Source of the DNA: Luteococcus sp038433155
Lineage (GTDB): Bacteria; Actinomycetota; Actinomycetes; Propionibacteriales; Propionibacteriaceae
Direction of reading: 5' to 3'
Length of the DNA: 64,000 nt
Assembly (NCBI RefSeq): GCF_038433155.1
Contig: NZ_JBCDMW010000007.1
Coordinates: 111,319 to 175,318 of the forward strand
The notes below the pieces were generated by a model. It was not told the DNA's origin. It did no database searches and worked only from the letters and a program-made list of their open reading frames with translations. Below are positions 45,795-55,627 of this stretch, piece after piece; position 1 is the first letter of the stretch; every line of letters starts with the position of its first letter. The position numbers and the translations under genes were made by a program.

Positions 45795-47333
45795 GTGAGC
45801 CAGAACAACCAGCCCCAATCCGCCAGCCCCGCCGTCGAGGGCCCCTCCGTCTCCGAGCAGGTGCAGGTCCGGCGGGACAAGCGGGAGCGCATCCTGGCCG
45901 CCGGGCACCAGGCCTACCCGGCCGACCTCCGCCGTAGTCACACCCTGGCCGAGGTGCGCGAATGGGAGCAGAAGCTGCCCGAGCCCGGCGATGCGGACCA
46001 CGAGACCGAGGTCACCATTGGCGGCCGGGTGGTCTTCATCCGCAACACCGGCAAGCTGGCCTTCGCCACCCTGCAGGACGGTTTCACCCACGACAACTCC
46101 GGCGAGCGTCTACAGGTGATGCTCAGCCTGGCGGAGGTTGGGGAGGAGGCGCTGGTCGCCTGGAAGAGCGACGTCGACCTGGGGGACTTTGTCTGGGTCC
46201 GCGGCCGGATCGAGCGTTCCCGGCGCGGTGAGCTGTCCGTGATGGCCGCCGAGTGGCGGATGGCCGCCAAGGCGCTGCGTCCGCTGCCCACCCTGCACAA
46301 GGAGCTGTCCGAGGAGGCCCGGGTCCGGCAGCGCTATGCCGACCTGGTGGTGCGCCAGGAGGCGCGGGACATGGTGCGCACCCGGGCCGCCATCTACCAG
46401 GCCATCCGGAGCACCCTGGACGGGCAGGGCTTCCTGGAGATCGAGACCCCGACCCTGCAGCTGGTGCACGGCGGCGCGGCGGCCCGTCCGTTCAACACCC
46501 ACCTCAATGCCTTCGACATCGACATGACGCTGCGGATCGCGCTGGAGCTCTACCTCAAGCGCGCCATGGTGGGCGGCGCGGACCGGGTCTACGAGATGGG
46601 CCGGATCTTCCGCAATGAGGGGATCGACTCCTCGCACTCGGCCGAGTTCAGCATGCTGGAGGCGTACATGAGCTGGGGAGACCAGTTCACCATCGCCGAC
46701 GTCATCAAGGACGTCATCATGGCCGCCGCCGAGGCCACCGGTATCCACCAGATCGAGACCGACAAGGGCACCATCGACCTGGACGGCGAGTGGCGCTGGC
46801 TGAGCTTCTACCCGGGACTGTCCGAGGCGCTGGGGGAGACGATCACCGTCGAGACCCCGGCGGAGCGGCTGATCCAGCTGTTGGAGGAGCGGGAGATCGA
46901 TCACGACCCGAAGTGGGCTCCCGGCAAGCTCGCGATGGAGCTCTTCGGTGAGGTGGTGGAGCCGACGCTCATCAACCCCACCTTCGTCTGCGACTACCCG
47001 GCCATCGCCCAGCCGCTGGCCCGTCCGCACCGCAGCGAGCCCGGCCTGGTGGAGGCCTGGGACCTGATCATCGGCGGCATGGAGCGGGGGACCGGCTTCA
47101 CCGAGCTGGTGGACCCCGTGGTGCAGCGGGAGGTGCTCACCGCGCAGTCACTGGCCGCCGCGGCCGGAGACCCCGAGGCGATGCAGCTGGACGAGGACTT
47201 CCTCAATGCCCTGGAGTTCGGTTGCCCGCCGATGGGCGGCCTGGGCCTGGGGATCGACCGGCTGGTGATGCTGTTCACCAATGCCGGGATCCGGGAGACC
47301 ATCCTCTTTCCGCTGCTGAAGCCGCAGGGCTGA
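45795..47333 (+). CDS. lysS: Lysyl-tRNA synthetase, class II
   Basis: A 512-residue class II synthetase. The N-terminal OB fold binds the anticodon (GRVVFIRNTGKLAFATLQDG). Motif 2 is YEMGRIFRNEGIDSSHSAEF and motif 3 is GLGLGIDRLVMLFTNAG. The lysine site reads ERGTGFTELVDPVVQRE, and IRETILFPLL closes the domain, as in other actinobacterial forms. GTG 45795 (VSQNNQ) lies 6 nt after TAGGCT, so the transcript is probably leaderless; GTG 45789 is less likely. It charges tRNA-Lys. No T-box is present. Confidence 0.93.
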   Translation: MSQNNQPQSASPAVEGPSVSEQVQVRRDKRERILAAGHQAYPADLRRSHTLAEVREWEQKLPEPGDADHETEVTIGGRVVFIRNTGKLAFATLQDGFTHDNSGERLQVMLSLAEVGEEALVAWKSDVDLGDFVWVRGRIERSRRGELSVMAAEWRMAAKALRPLPTLHKELSEEARVRQRYADLVVRQEARDMVRTRAAIYQAIRSTLDGQGFLEIETPTLQLVHGGAAARPFNTHLNAFDIDMTLRIALELYLKRAMVGGADRVYEMGRIFRNEGIDSSHSAEFSMLEAYMSWGDQFTIADVIKDVIMAAAEATGIHQIETDKGTIDLDGEWRWLSFYPGLSEALGETITVETPAERLIQLLEEREIDHDPKWAPGKLAMELFGEVVEPTLINPTFVCDYPAIAQPLARPHRSEPGLVEAWDLIIGGMERGTGFTELVDPVVQREVLTAQSLAAAAGDPEAMQLDEDFLNALEFGCPPMGGLGLGIDRLVMLFTNAGIRETILFPLLKPQG

Positions 47334-47382
47334 GCCTGGGGAGTCGTGCGAGCGGAGGCGTAGCCGCAGCGAGCCCGTGTGT

Positions 47383-47670
47383 TTACTTCCACATGGTGGC
47401 GATGCCGAAGGCCGACATCATCAGGGCCATCCCGATCAGCACATTCCAGTTGCCCAGCTCCCGCATCCCCGGGATCTTGTCCCCGGCGATGTAGAAGACC
47501 ACCAGCCAGGCGACGCCCAGCAGGCCGGTGATGCAGAAGGCCCACGGGACCCAGGCGGTGCTGCGGGTGGCGGTGTACCGTTCGCGGTCCCGACGGCTGG
47601 CGGCCAGTTCCTGCTTGGCCTCCACCTTCTGCTTGGTGGCGGCGGATTTGCGAACCTTCGACTCGGGCAA
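47383..47670 (-). CDS. crgA: Cell division protein CrgA
   Basis: A 95-residue protein with a basic N-terminus and two membrane segments (WVPWAFCITGLLGVAWLVVF and WNVLIGMALMMSAFGIATMW) linked by a short loop with DKIPGMRELGNWN, the CrgA/UPF0233 pattern. CrgA helps localise FtsZ, FtsI and other septum proteins in actinobacteria. It starts with TTG 47670 after AGGAGAAGG. The usual neighbourhood (DUF881, pabA, pknB cluster) supports the call. It is convergent with lysS. Confidence 0.93.
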   Translation of the reverse strand: MPESKVRKSAATKQKVEAKQELAASRRDRERYTATRSTAWVPWAFCITGLLGVAWLVVFYIAGDKIPGMRELGNWNVLIGMALMMSAFGIATMWK

Positions 47671-47736
47671 GACCTTCTCCTGGGCTGATTTCGGCTGATC
47701 GGCGGGGGCCGATCCACTGCCGGTAGCCTAGTTCAC

Positions 47737-48471
47737 GTGCCGCCCAAAGCCCCAGCCCGCCGCCGCAGCCTGCCGATGCGGCTGGCCACCCTCGCGGTGA
47801 TGATGGTGGTGGGGCTGATGATGGTGGTGGGCGCGCAGGTCAGCGGCGGCCGGGACCTGCGGCCGGACCGCAATGATGACCTGGCGGGTCTGGTGCGCAG
47901 CCAGTCGCAACGCAATGTGGAGCTGACCCGGGCGGTGACCGCCCAGCGGGCCGAGGTGGAGGAGCTCTCCGTCCGGGAGGCAGCCGCCTCGGACACGGAC
48001 CGGGACCTGTTGACCGCCGCGGCCCAGGTGGCGGCCCTGACCCCGGTGAAGGGACCGGCGGTCCGGGTGACGCTCACCGACGCCCCGCTGAGCGTCAAAC
48101 CGCTCAACCTCGACGAGGACCTGCTGGTGGTGCACCAGCAGGACATCCAGATGGTGGTCAACGTGCTCTGGTCCGCGGGGGCGGAGGCGATGACCATCCA
48201 GGGGCAGCGGGTGAGCTCGCTCACCGGGATCAAGTGCGTCGGCAACACGGTGGTGCTGCGCGGCGTGCCCTATGCCCCGCCCTATCAGATCACCGCCATT
48301 GGGGACCCGCAGCGGCTGACCGCGGCGCTGGCCGACAGTCACGAGGTGGCGGTCTACCAGCAGTACGTCGACGCCTACCGGCTGGGCTGGAAGCAGGAGC
48401 GTCTGGCCAGCGTCACCATGCCCGGCTACTCGGACGCCCTGGATCTCAACCGGGCGACGGTGGACCGGTGA
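47737..48471 (+). CDS. DUF881 family membrane-anchored protein
   Basis: A 244-residue protein with one N-terminal membrane segment (LATLAVMMVVGLMMVVGAQV), a coiled stretch (RAEVEELSVREAAA) and the DUF881 domain (VRVTLTDAPLSV, VNVLWSAGAEAMTIQGQRV, PYAPPYQITAIGDPQRL). Its role is not established, but it is conserved next to crgA and the Ser/Thr kinase cluster. GTG 47737 follows TAGCCT by 7 nt, indicating a leaderless transcript. It is divergent from crgA. Confidence 0.9.
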   Translation: MPPKAPARRRSLPMRLATLAVMMVVGLMMVVGAQVSGGRDLRPDRNDDLAGLVRSQSQRNVELTRAVTAQRAEVEELSVREAAASDTDRDLLTAAAQVAALTPVKGPAVRVTLTDAPLSVKPLNLDEDLLVVHQQDIQMVVNVLWSAGAEAMTIQGQRVSSLTGIKCVGNTVVLRGVPYAPPYQITAIGDPQRLTAALADSHEVAVYQQYVDAYRLGWKQERLASVTMPGYSDALDLNRATVDR

Positions 48472-48499
48472 GCCCGGCGGGTCGGCCAGAATGGTCGGC

Positions 48500-49150
48500 A
48501 TGGCCCGCATCCTGGTGATCGACAACTACGACAGCTTCGTCTACAACCTCGTGCAGTACCTGGCGCAGATCGGCGCCGAGGTGGAGGTCTGGCGCAATGA
48601 CGACCTGCGCTTCTTCGTCGACGGCGTCTTCACCGACGCGTGGGCCGAGGGCTTCGACGGGGTGCTGCTCTCGCCCGGGCCGGGCACCCCACAGGAGGCC
48701 GGGGTGTGTATCGACGTGGTGCGTCGGCTGGCCGGCCGCAAGCCGATCTTCGGGGTCTGCCTGGGGCTGCAGTCGATGGCGGTGGCTTTCGGTGGCTCCG
48801 TCGGGCCCGCCCCGGAGCTGCTGCACGGCAAGGTGAGTCAGGTCTTCCACCAGCACGACGGCGTGTTCGCGGACCTCGACAGCCCGATCGCCTGCACCCG
48901 CTACCACTCGCTGGCCATCCAACCGGAGACCCTGCCGGACTGCCTGGCGGTCACGGCCCGCACCGAGTCCGGCGTGATCATGGGCGTGCGGCACCGGGAG
49001 TTCGCCTGCGAGAGCGTGCAGTTCCACCCCGAGAGCGTGCTCACCCAGGGCGGCCACCAGATGCTGGGCCGCTGGCTGGCCGAATGCGGGGACACCGACG
49101 CCCCGCACCGGGCGGCGGGACTCAGCCCCCTGATGAGGCTGGCCGGCTGA
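48500..49150 (+). CDS. pabA: Glutamine amidotransferase of anthranilate/aminodeoxychorismate synthase
   Basis: A 216-residue class I glutamine amidotransferase. VIDNYDSFVYNLVQYL opens the fold, the nucleophile Cys is in FGVCLGLQSMAVAFGG, and the His-Glu pair is in VQFHPESVLTQGG. It supplies ammonia to the aminase subunit for folate (PabA) or tryptophan (TrpG) synthesis; no partner is in the window. The position next to pknB is common for the gene named pabA/trpG in actinobacteria. CAGAAT lies 7 nt before ATG 48500 (leaderless). ATG 48491 is an alternative. Confidence 0.9.
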   Translation: MARILVIDNYDSFVYNLVQYLAQIGAEVEVWRNDDLRFFVDGVFTDAWAEGFDGVLLSPGPGTPQEAGVCIDVVRRLAGRKPIFGVCLGLQSMAVAFGGSVGPAPELLHGKVSQVFHQHDGVFADLDSPIACTRYHSLAIQPETLPDCLAVTARTESGVIMGVRHREFACESVQFHPESVLTQGGHQMLGRWLAECGDTDAPHRAAGLSPLMRLAG

Positions 49151-51295
49151 TCAGGGGGTCTTGCTGGCGGTGGCGGCGGGCGGAGCGCTGCTGGCCGTGC
49201 TGCTCGGCTTGCTGCTGGGCGCCGTCGACTCCGCCACGTACTTGCCCACCCCGATCGCGACGGTGCTGCCCCACGGGGCCTGGCCACCGGCCGGGTTCTG
49301 GTTGAGCACCTTGCCCTGCTCGGCCTGGTTGTGGGTCTCGGCCTGGTTCACCTGCACCGCGAAGCCGGCGGCTTCCAGGGCGGCCTTCGCGGCCGCCTGG
49401 TCCTGGTTGGTGACATTCGGCACGTCCACCAGGTCTTCGGCCGGCGTCTCGGACTGGGTGGCCGACGGGCTGGCGCTGGCGGAGCTGGCGGTCTGGGTGG
49501 GGGCCGGCACCGGCTCCGGCTTGACGTACTCGCCGATGGTGATGGTGACCGTCGCGGTGCGGTCGGCCTGCTGACCGGCTGTCGGATCCTGCCGCTGCAC
49601 CTTCTGGTCCTGGGACTGGTCGGTGACGTCGATCTTCTCGACCGTGACGTCCTTGAAGCCGGCCGCGGCGGCGGCCTTCTTGGCCTCCTCCTCGGTCAGG
49701 CTGCCCAGGTTCGGCATCGTGGACTTGCCGGTGGCCAGGAAGAGCACCACCTTCTGCTCCGCGGGCACGACGTCGGCTCCGGGCGCCGGGTTGGAGGTGA
49801 CCACCTGACCCTTGGTGAAGTCCAGGTGCTCCTTCTCCTGATCGGCGCTGGCCGTCTTGGCGGAGATGTTGCCGGCGGTGAAGCCGGCCTCGGTCAGGGC
49901 CTTGCGGGCCTCGTCCTCGGTCATCCCCGTGATCGCGGTGGGGATCTTGTTGGTCTGCGGGCCGTCGTTGACGGTGATGGTGACGGTGGAGCCCTTGCGG
50001 GCCTCCTGGCCCTGGTTCGGGTCCTGCTCGGTCACCTGGCCGATGGTGGTGGTGTCCTTGAGGTTGGTGTGCACGGCCTTGGCCTGGAAGCCGGCGGTGC
50101 TGAGTTCCTGGGTGGCCGATTCCTCGGTCTGGCCGGTGACCTGGGGCACCGCGGCCATGTCCGGATCGGTGGGATTGCGCAGGAAGACATAGGCGCTGAT
50201 CCCGCCCAGGGCCAGCAGGGCCAGCAACAACAGGGCGATGATCCAGCCCACCAGCGAGCGCTTCTTCGGGTCCTCCTCCACCACTTCCTCGTCGACGGGG
50301 TCCTCGACGGGGGTGGCGCTGGCGGCGCTCGCGGCCGAGGTGGCGCTGGTGGCCGTGGACGGGGTGGGCACCAGCTCGGTGGCGGCATTCGGGTCCACCG
50401 TCGTGGCCGGTACCACCGGCACCGGGGGCACCATCGCCTGGACGGTCTCCCCATTCAGCAGGCGGGCGATGTCGTCGCGCATCTCGCGCGCGGTCTGGTA
50501 ACGGTCCGCCGGGTCCTTGGCCAGGGACTTCAGCACGATGGCGTCCATTGCGGGCGTCAGCTCCGGGTCCAGCGTCGACGGCGGCACGGGGGCCTCGCGG
50601 ACGTGCTGGTAGGCGACGCTGACCGGCGAGTCCCCGGTGAAGGGTGGCCGGCCGCAGAGCAGCTCGTAGAGCAGGCAGCCCGACGAGTAGATGTCGGAAC
50701 GGTTGTCCACCGTTTCACCGCGGGCCTGCTCGGGGGAGAGGTACTGCGCGGTGCCGATCACGGCCGCGGTCTGGGTCATGGTGGCCGAGGTGTCCGCGAC
50801 GGCCCGGGCGATGCCGAAGTCCATCACCTTCACCTGGCCGGTGGGGGTGAGCATCACATTGGCGGGCTTGATGTCGCGGTGGATGATGCCGGCCTTGTGG
50901 CTGGTGCCCAGCGCGTCCAGCACCCCTTGGGTCCACTCGAAGGCCTTCTCGGGGCGGATCGGCCGGTCGGCCCGCAGCAGGTCTCGCAGGGTGTGGCCCT
51001 CCACCAGCTCCATCACGATGTAGGGCACCGCGACGCCGGTCTTCTGGTCGGCTTCCTCGCCGGTGTCGTAGGTGGAGACGATGTTGGGGTGGTTCAGGCC
51101 CGCCGCGGACTGCGCCTCGCGGCGGAAGCGGGCCTGGAAGGTGGGGTCGGTGGCCAGGTCAACCCGCAGCCGCTTGAGCGCCACCTCGCGCCCGAGCCGC
51201 ACGTCCATGGCCCGCCAGACCTCGGCCATGCCGCCGCGCCCGATCACCTGGTCGAGCTGGTATCGCCCGCCGAGCACCGTGCCGTGCTGGGTCAT
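49151..51295 (-). CDS. pknB: Serine/threonine protein kinase with PASTA repeats
   Basis: A 714-residue membrane kinase. The kinase domain (about 10-275) has GRGGMAEVW, ALKRL, HRDIKPANVML and MDFGIARAV. A linker leads to one membrane segment near residue 350 (WIIALLLLALLALGGISAYVF), followed by four extracellular PASTA domains that bind muropeptides or lipid II in homologues. The end is Ser/Thr/Ala-rich. It phosphorylates division and wall-synthesis proteins, and is countered by PstP from the same cluster. The second kinase often present (PknA) is absent here. It is convergent with pabA. Confidence 0.95.
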   Translation of the reverse strand: MTQHGTVLGGRYQLDQVIGRGGMAEVWRAMDVRLGREVALKRLRVDLATDPTFQARFRREAQSAAGLNHPNIVSTYDTGEEADQKTGVAVPYIVMELVEGHTLRDLLRADRPIRPEKAFEWTQGVLDALGTSHKAGIIHRDIKPANVMLTPTGQVKVMDFGIARAVADTSATMTQTAAVIGTAQYLSPEQARGETVDNRSDIYSSGCLLYELLCGRPPFTGDSPVSVAYQHVREAPVPPSTLDPELTPAMDAIVLKSLAKDPADRYQTAREMRDDIARLLNGETVQAMVPPVPVVPATTVDPNAATELVPTPSTATSATSAASAASATPVEDPVDEEVVEEDPKKRSLVGWIIALLLLALLALGGISAYVFLRNPTDPDMAAVPQVTGQTEESATQELSTAGFQAKAVHTNLKDTTTIGQVTEQDPNQGQEARKGSTVTITVNDGPQTNKIPTAITGMTEDEARKALTEAGFTAGNISAKTASADQEKEHLDFTKGQVVTSNPAPGADVVPAEQKVVLFLATGKSTMPNLGSLTEEEAKKAAAAAGFKDVTVEKIDVTDQSQDQKVQRQDPTAGQQADRTATVTITIGEYVKPEPVPAPTQTASSASASPSATQSETPAEDLVDVPNVTNQDQAAAKAALEAAGFAVQVNQAETHNQAEQGKVLNQNPAGGQAPWGSTVAIGVGKYVAESTAPSSKPSSTASSAPPAATASKTP

Positions 51296-51389
51296 CGGGA
51301 CATTCCTTTCGGTCGGTCGGCATGAGGGACGTCAGAACAGGCAGGCCACCATTGTGCCGCGCCAACCTGACCGTGGCATGAGAACGCAC

Positions 51390-52817
51390 TCATCTCAGGG
51401 CCTCCACCACCTGGGCGAAGACCGGCCCGGCCAGGGCGCCGCCCGCGATGTCGCTGCGCTGCACCTGGGCGTCCTCGATGAACACGGCGATCGCCACGTC
51501 GGGGTCCTGCGCGAAGCCGACGAACCAGGCATAGGGCGGGCGCTTGGGATCGGACTGGGCGGTACCGGTCTTGCCGCCGATGGTGACGCCGCTGACCTGG
51601 GCGCGACGGCCGGTGCCGTCCTCCACCACGTGCACCATCATCTGCTGCAGCGCCTTGGCATTCTCCTCGCTCATGGCCCGCTGCAACTTCTTGCCGTCAT
51701 TGCTGGTCAGCACCGACAGGTCCGGGTTGCGCACCTCCTTGACCAGGTAGGGCTGCATCACCTGGCCGTCGTTGGCGATGCCCGCGGCCACCACCGCCAT
51801 CTGCATCGGCGACGCAGCCACCTCGAACTGGCCGATCGCGCTCATCGCGGTCTGCGGCTTGTCCGGGTTGGCGGGGAAGCGGCTGGCCACCGGGTTGAGG
51901 TCGCCCTCCAGCGACGCGTCGAAGCCGAACTTCTGGGCCTGGCTGCGCAATGCGTCGGCGCCCAGCTCCAGCCCGAGATTGGCGAAGGCGGTGTTGCAGG
52001 AGACCTGCAGCGCGTGGTCGATGGTGGAGTTGGCGCCGCCGCAGTCCACCTCGTTGGTCAGCCTGGTGGAGCTCTGCGGCAGGGTCAGCGACGCCGGGGA
52101 GGCCACCCGGCTGTCCGCAGCCTTGCCGGCCTCCAGCGCTGCGGCAGCGGTGACCAGCTTGAAGGTGGAGCCGGGCGGGTAGACCTCCTTGGTGGCCCGG
52201 TTGCTCAACGGCCGGGAGCTGTCCGCATTCAGTTTCTTCCACGCGGTCTGCGCGGCCTTGAGGTCCGTGGTGGCCAGCTCATTGGGGTCATAGGTGGGCT
52301 TGCTGACCAGGGCCTTGATGGCGCCGGTGCGGTAGTCGATGGCGACGACGGCGCCGGTGCGGCTGCCCAGGGCCTCACTGGCGGCCCGCTGGGCCTTGGC
52401 GTCCAGAGTGGTCTGCAGGGAACCTCCGGCGGGCTTGGAACCGGTCAGGCTGTCCATCAGCCGGGTGAAGAACTGGCTGTCGTCGGTGCCGGAGAGCTGG
52501 GTGTTGTAGCTGGACTCCAGCCCGGCCCGGCCGAAGTCATAGGAGTAGTAGCCGGTCACCGGGGCCCACAATGGCCCGTCGGCATAGCTGCGCTTGTACT
52601 TGAAGCGGCCGCTGTTGGGCTTGGTCTGGGCAATCGGGCCGTCGCCCACCAGGATCGCACCGCGCTCCATGGCGAACTCGGCGTCCCGGGTGCGACGGTT
52701 GCGTGGATCCGCGTCCAGGGAGTGGTCCCGGGCCACGGTCAGGTAGCTGGCATTGGCCAGCAGCGCGAAGAACATCAGGGCGGCCACCAGCGCCACCCGT
52801 CGGATGGGACCGTTCAT
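51390..52817 (-). CDS. pbpA: Penicillin-binding protein, class B transpeptidase (PbpA)
   Basis: A 475-residue protein anchored by one N-terminal segment (RRVALVAALMFFALLANASY). The transpeptidase domain has the SxxK nucleophile in PPGSTFKLV, the SxN motif in VSCNTAFANLG and the KTG triad in IGGKTGTAQ. It cross-links peptidoglycan, working with RodA, whose gene overlaps by 4 nt upstream. All active-site motifs are intact. Confidence 0.94.
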   Translation of the reverse strand: MNGPIRRVALVAALMFFALLANASYLTVARDHSLDADPRNRRTRDAEFAMERGAILVGDGPIAQTKPNSGRFKYKRSYADGPLWAPVTGYYSYDFGRAGLESSYNTQLSGTDDSQFFTRLMDSLTGSKPAGGSLQTTLDAKAQRAASEALGSRTGAVVAIDYRTGAIKALVSKPTYDPNELATTDLKAAQTAWKKLNADSSRPLSNRATKEVYPPGSTFKLVTAAAALEAGKAADSRVASPASLTLPQSSTRLTNEVDCGGANSTIDHALQVSCNTAFANLGLELGADALRSQAQKFGFDASLEGDLNPVASRFPANPDKPQTAMSAIGQFEVAASPMQMAVVAAGIANDGQVMQPYLVKEVRNPDLSVLTSNDGKKLQRAMSEENAKALQQMMVHVVEDGTGRRAQVSGVTIGGKTGTAQSDPKRPPYAWFVGFAQDPDVAIAVFIEDAQVQRSDIAGGALAGPVFAQVVEALR

Positions 52818-54244
52818 GCCTGCCCCCTGGTGACCGGGATCTGCAAGGTGTCCTCGTTCTCGAAGCTGGCCTCGAAGCCGTCGACGCTGGTGGGTGGGGC
52901 GGTCACGCCGGGGCGGCGGGCCTGGTGGCTGATCACCAGCAGGATCCCGACGATCACCCAGTTGGAGATCAACGCGCTGCCGCCCTGGCTCATGAAGGGC
53001 GTGGTCAGGCCGGTCAGCGGCAGCAGCCGGGTGACGCCGCCGATGATCGCGAAGACCTGCAGCGCAAAGACGAAGCCCAGGCCGCAGGACAGCAGCTTGC
53101 CGAAGGCCTCGTGCGCGGCCAGCGCCATCCGCAGGCTGCGGAAGACGATGACGGCATAGATCATCACGATCCCCATCAGGCCGATGATGCCCAGTTCCTC
53201 GCCCAGGGCGCCGGCGATGAAGTCGCTCCAGGCCAAGGGGGTCTGGCCGGGGCGGCCCAGCCCCCACCCGCGGCCGGTCAGCCCGCCCCAGGCGTAGCCG
53301 AACTGGGCCTGGATCACCTGGTAGTTGGCCTCGTAGTCCTCGAAGGGGTGCAGCCAGGAACCCACCCGCACCTTGACGTGTCCGGTGAACTGGTAGGCCA
53401 GCAGGCCGCCGACGCCGATCATCAGGATGCCCAGCACCGCCCAGCCGGCCTTCTCGGTGGCGATGTAGATCATCACCACGAACAGGCCGAAGAAGAGCAT
53501 CGAGGTGCCCAGGTCATTCTGGAAGACGAGCACCGCCAGGGCGGCCAGCCACATGATGGCGATCGGCCCCAGGTCTCGCAGCCGGGGGAAGTCGATCCCG
53601 GCGAAGCGTCGGCCGGCCAGGGCCAGCACCTCCCGGTGGTCGGTGAAGTAGCCGGCGAAGGCGATGGCCAGCACCACCTTGGCAACCTCGGCCGGCTGGA
53701 AGGAGTAGCCCGCCACCCGGATCCAGATCCGCGCGCCGTACTGGGACACGCCCAACCCGGGCACCAGCGGCAGCAGGAGCAGCACCAGACCGGTCAGGAA
53801 GAGCAGGTAGGGGAAGCGTTGCAGGCGTCGGTGGTCCCGTAGCCAGACCACCACGACGGTGAACAGGATCATTCCCAGGACGGTCCACATCACCTGGGTG
53901 TCGGCCCGGTGCAGGGCCGGCTTCTCCGGCAGCGGGATCTGGTCGATCCGATGGATCATCGCCAGGCCCAGCCCGTTCAGGGCCAGCACACACGGCAGGA
54001 TCAGCGGGTCCGCATAGGGCAGCTTCCAGCGCACGACGAGGTGCAGCGCCAAGCCCAGGCCAACCCAGCCGCCCACCACCACCGGCCAGTTGGCCGGTAT
54101 GGAGCCGGTGAGGTTCAGGTGGGTGAGGGCCCAGCCCGCCAGCCCGAAGGTCAGGGCGAACAGGTCCATGAAGAGTTCGACATTGCGCCGGCGTCGGTAG
54201 ACATAGCGCACGGTGTTCAGGCCGTCGCGAACTTCGGCGCTCAT
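52814..54244 (-). CDS. rodA: RodA/FtsW family peptidoglycan glycosyltransferase
   Basis: A 476-residue SEDS protein with about ten to twelve membrane segments. Landmarks are GARIWIRVAGYSFQPAEVAK and the C-terminal PLTGLTTPFMSQGGSALISN, which are highly conserved. It polymerises lipid II and pairs with the class B PBP encoded next. Its ATG shares a base with the pstP stop, and its stop overlaps pbpA, so the three are translationally coupled. Confidence 0.94.
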   Translation of the reverse strand: MSAEVRDGLNTVRYVYRRRRNVELFMDLFALTFGLAGWALTHLNLTGSIPANWPVVVGGWVGLGLALHLVVRWKLPYADPLILPCVLALNGLGLAMIHRIDQIPLPEKPALHRADTQVMWTVLGMILFTVVVVWLRDHRRLQRFPYLLFLTGLVLLLLPLVPGLGVSQYGARIWIRVAGYSFQPAEVAKVVLAIAFAGYFTDHREVLALAGRRFAGIDFPRLRDLGPIAIMWLAALAVLVFQNDLGTSMLFFGLFVVMIYIATEKAGWAVLGILMIGVGGLLAYQFTGHVKVRVGSWLHPFEDYEANYQVIQAQFGYAWGGLTGRGWGLGRPGQTPLAWSDFIAGALGEELGIIGLMGIVMIYAVIVFRSLRMALAAHEAFGKLLSCGLGFVFALQVFAIIGGVTRLLPLTGLTTPFMSQGGSALISNWVIVGILLVISHQARRPGVTAPPTSVDGFEASFENEDTLQIPVTRGQA

Positions 54245-55626
54245 CAGCAGCCCTCCAGTTCGGCCGGGGCGGACGCGGAGGGGCTGGCGCTGGCGCTGGC
54301 AGGGGCGGTGGCGCTGGCCGAGAGCGAGGCGGCGGGGGCGGTGGGTTGGGTACTGGCCTGGGCGCGCTTGCGGATGCACGCGTCGGCCCGCGCCTGCAGC
54401 TGCGCGACGGTGGTGTGCGCGGCCTCCAGGTCAGCGACGGGGATGGTGGTGCGCACCTGTTGCTGGAAGAAGACCGGCAGGTCGGTCACCCGGATGGTGG
54501 ACGGCTCGGCCACCTCCCCCAGCTGGACACCCAGGATCTCGCCGGGCAGGCCGCGGAAGATCGCCACCTGGTCATCCTGCTCGCCGACGAAGTACTGGGT
54601 GCGGCTGTACTGCCAGGCACCGTAGCCGCCGCCACCCAGCAGCAGCGCGATCCCGGCCAGCAGGCCGACCCCGGTCAGGATCGGCTTGCGGATGCCACCC
54701 TTGGGGGCATAGCGGTGGGCCTCGGCCTCGCTCAGCACCCGTCGGTCCGGTTCTTCCACGACGCGTTCCCCGGTGGCGTGCGGCTCGGGGACCAGGTCCT
54801 GTTCGTCCAGCACCAGACCCACCAGGGTGTGCTCCTCGATCTCGGGCACCTCGCCGTCCAGCGCCGCGCCCACCACCACCGAGTCCCCGGCCGCCAGCAC
54901 CGGGTCCTCGGGTGCGACGTCGGCCAACAGGATGGTGATGTTGTCGGCGCCGCCGCCGCGGTGCGCGGCCAGGACCAGCTCGGACATCGCCTCGTCCAGG
55001 TCCGGGCACTCCACCAGGATCTCGCGGATCACCTCGTCGGGGACGAAGCCGCACAGCCCGTCGGAGCAGAACAACAGGCGGTCATCCAGCTGCAGGTCCA
55101 CCCGGTCCAGGTCCGGCTCGTGGGTGCCCTGGCCGTTGAGCACCTTCAGCAGCAGCGAACGGTGCGGGTGGTGGGCCGCCTCCTCGGGGGTGATCTTGCC
55201 CTCGTCGATCAGGGACTGCACCCAGGAGTGGTCATGGGTGAGGCGGTGCAGGACGCCGCCCCGCAGCAGGTAGCCGCGGGAGTCGCCCAGGTGGATCAGG
55301 CCCAGCTCGGTTCCGGTGAACAACCCGCCGCAGACCGTGGTGCCCATCCCGTCCAGCGCCGGATCGGCCTGCACCAGGTCCGCGATGGTGTGGTTGGCCC
55401 GGCTGAGCGCGCCCGCCAGCACCTCGGCGGTGTCCTCGATCGGGTGGTGGCCGTCGGACTTCAGGATCTCCCGGATGGCGACGGTGGAGGCCAGGTCCCC
55501 GGCCGCCGCACCACCCATCCCGTCGGCCACCATCAGCATCGTGGGGGAGGCGTAGCCGGAGTCCTGGTTGTTGCGGCGGACCAGGCCGACTTCGGAATGC
55601 GCACGGAAGTCGAGCGAGAAGGTCAT
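54244..55626 (-). CDS. pstP: PP2C-type Ser/Thr protein phosphatase PstP
   Basis: A 460-residue phosphatase. The catalytic domain (1-235) has HSEVGLVRRNNQDSG, MVADGMGGAAAGDLAS, HLGDSRGYLLRGG, LLFCSDGLCGFV and GGGADNITILLADV, giving the metal-binding Asp set. A membrane segment lies near residue 315 (PILTGVGLLAGIALLLGGGG), with an extracellular tail ending in Ala/Ser/Pro-rich repeats. It reverses PknB phosphorylation. Its start follows the fhaB stop with a 1-bp gap. Confidence 0.94.
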   Translation of the reverse strand: MTFSLDFRAHSEVGLVRRNNQDSGYASPTMLMVADGMGGAAAGDLASTVAIREILKSDGHHPIEDTAEVLAGALSRANHTIADLVQADPALDGMGTTVCGGLFTGTELGLIHLGDSRGYLLRGGVLHRLTHDHSWVQSLIDEGKITPEEAAHHPHRSLLLKVLNGQGTHEPDLDRVDLQLDDRLLFCSDGLCGFVPDEVIREILVECPDLDEAMSELVLAAHRGGGADNITILLADVAPEDPVLAAGDSVVVGAALDGEVPEIEEHTLVGLVLDEQDLVPEPHATGERVVEEPDRRVLSEAEAHRYAPKGGIRKPILTGVGLLAGIALLLGGGGYGAWQYSRTQYFVGEQDDQVAIFRGLPGEILGVQLGEVAEPSTIRVTDLPVFFQQQVRTTIPVADLEAAHTTVAQLQARADACIRKRAQASTQPTAPAASLSASATAPASASASPSASAPAELEGC

Positions 55627-55627
55627 C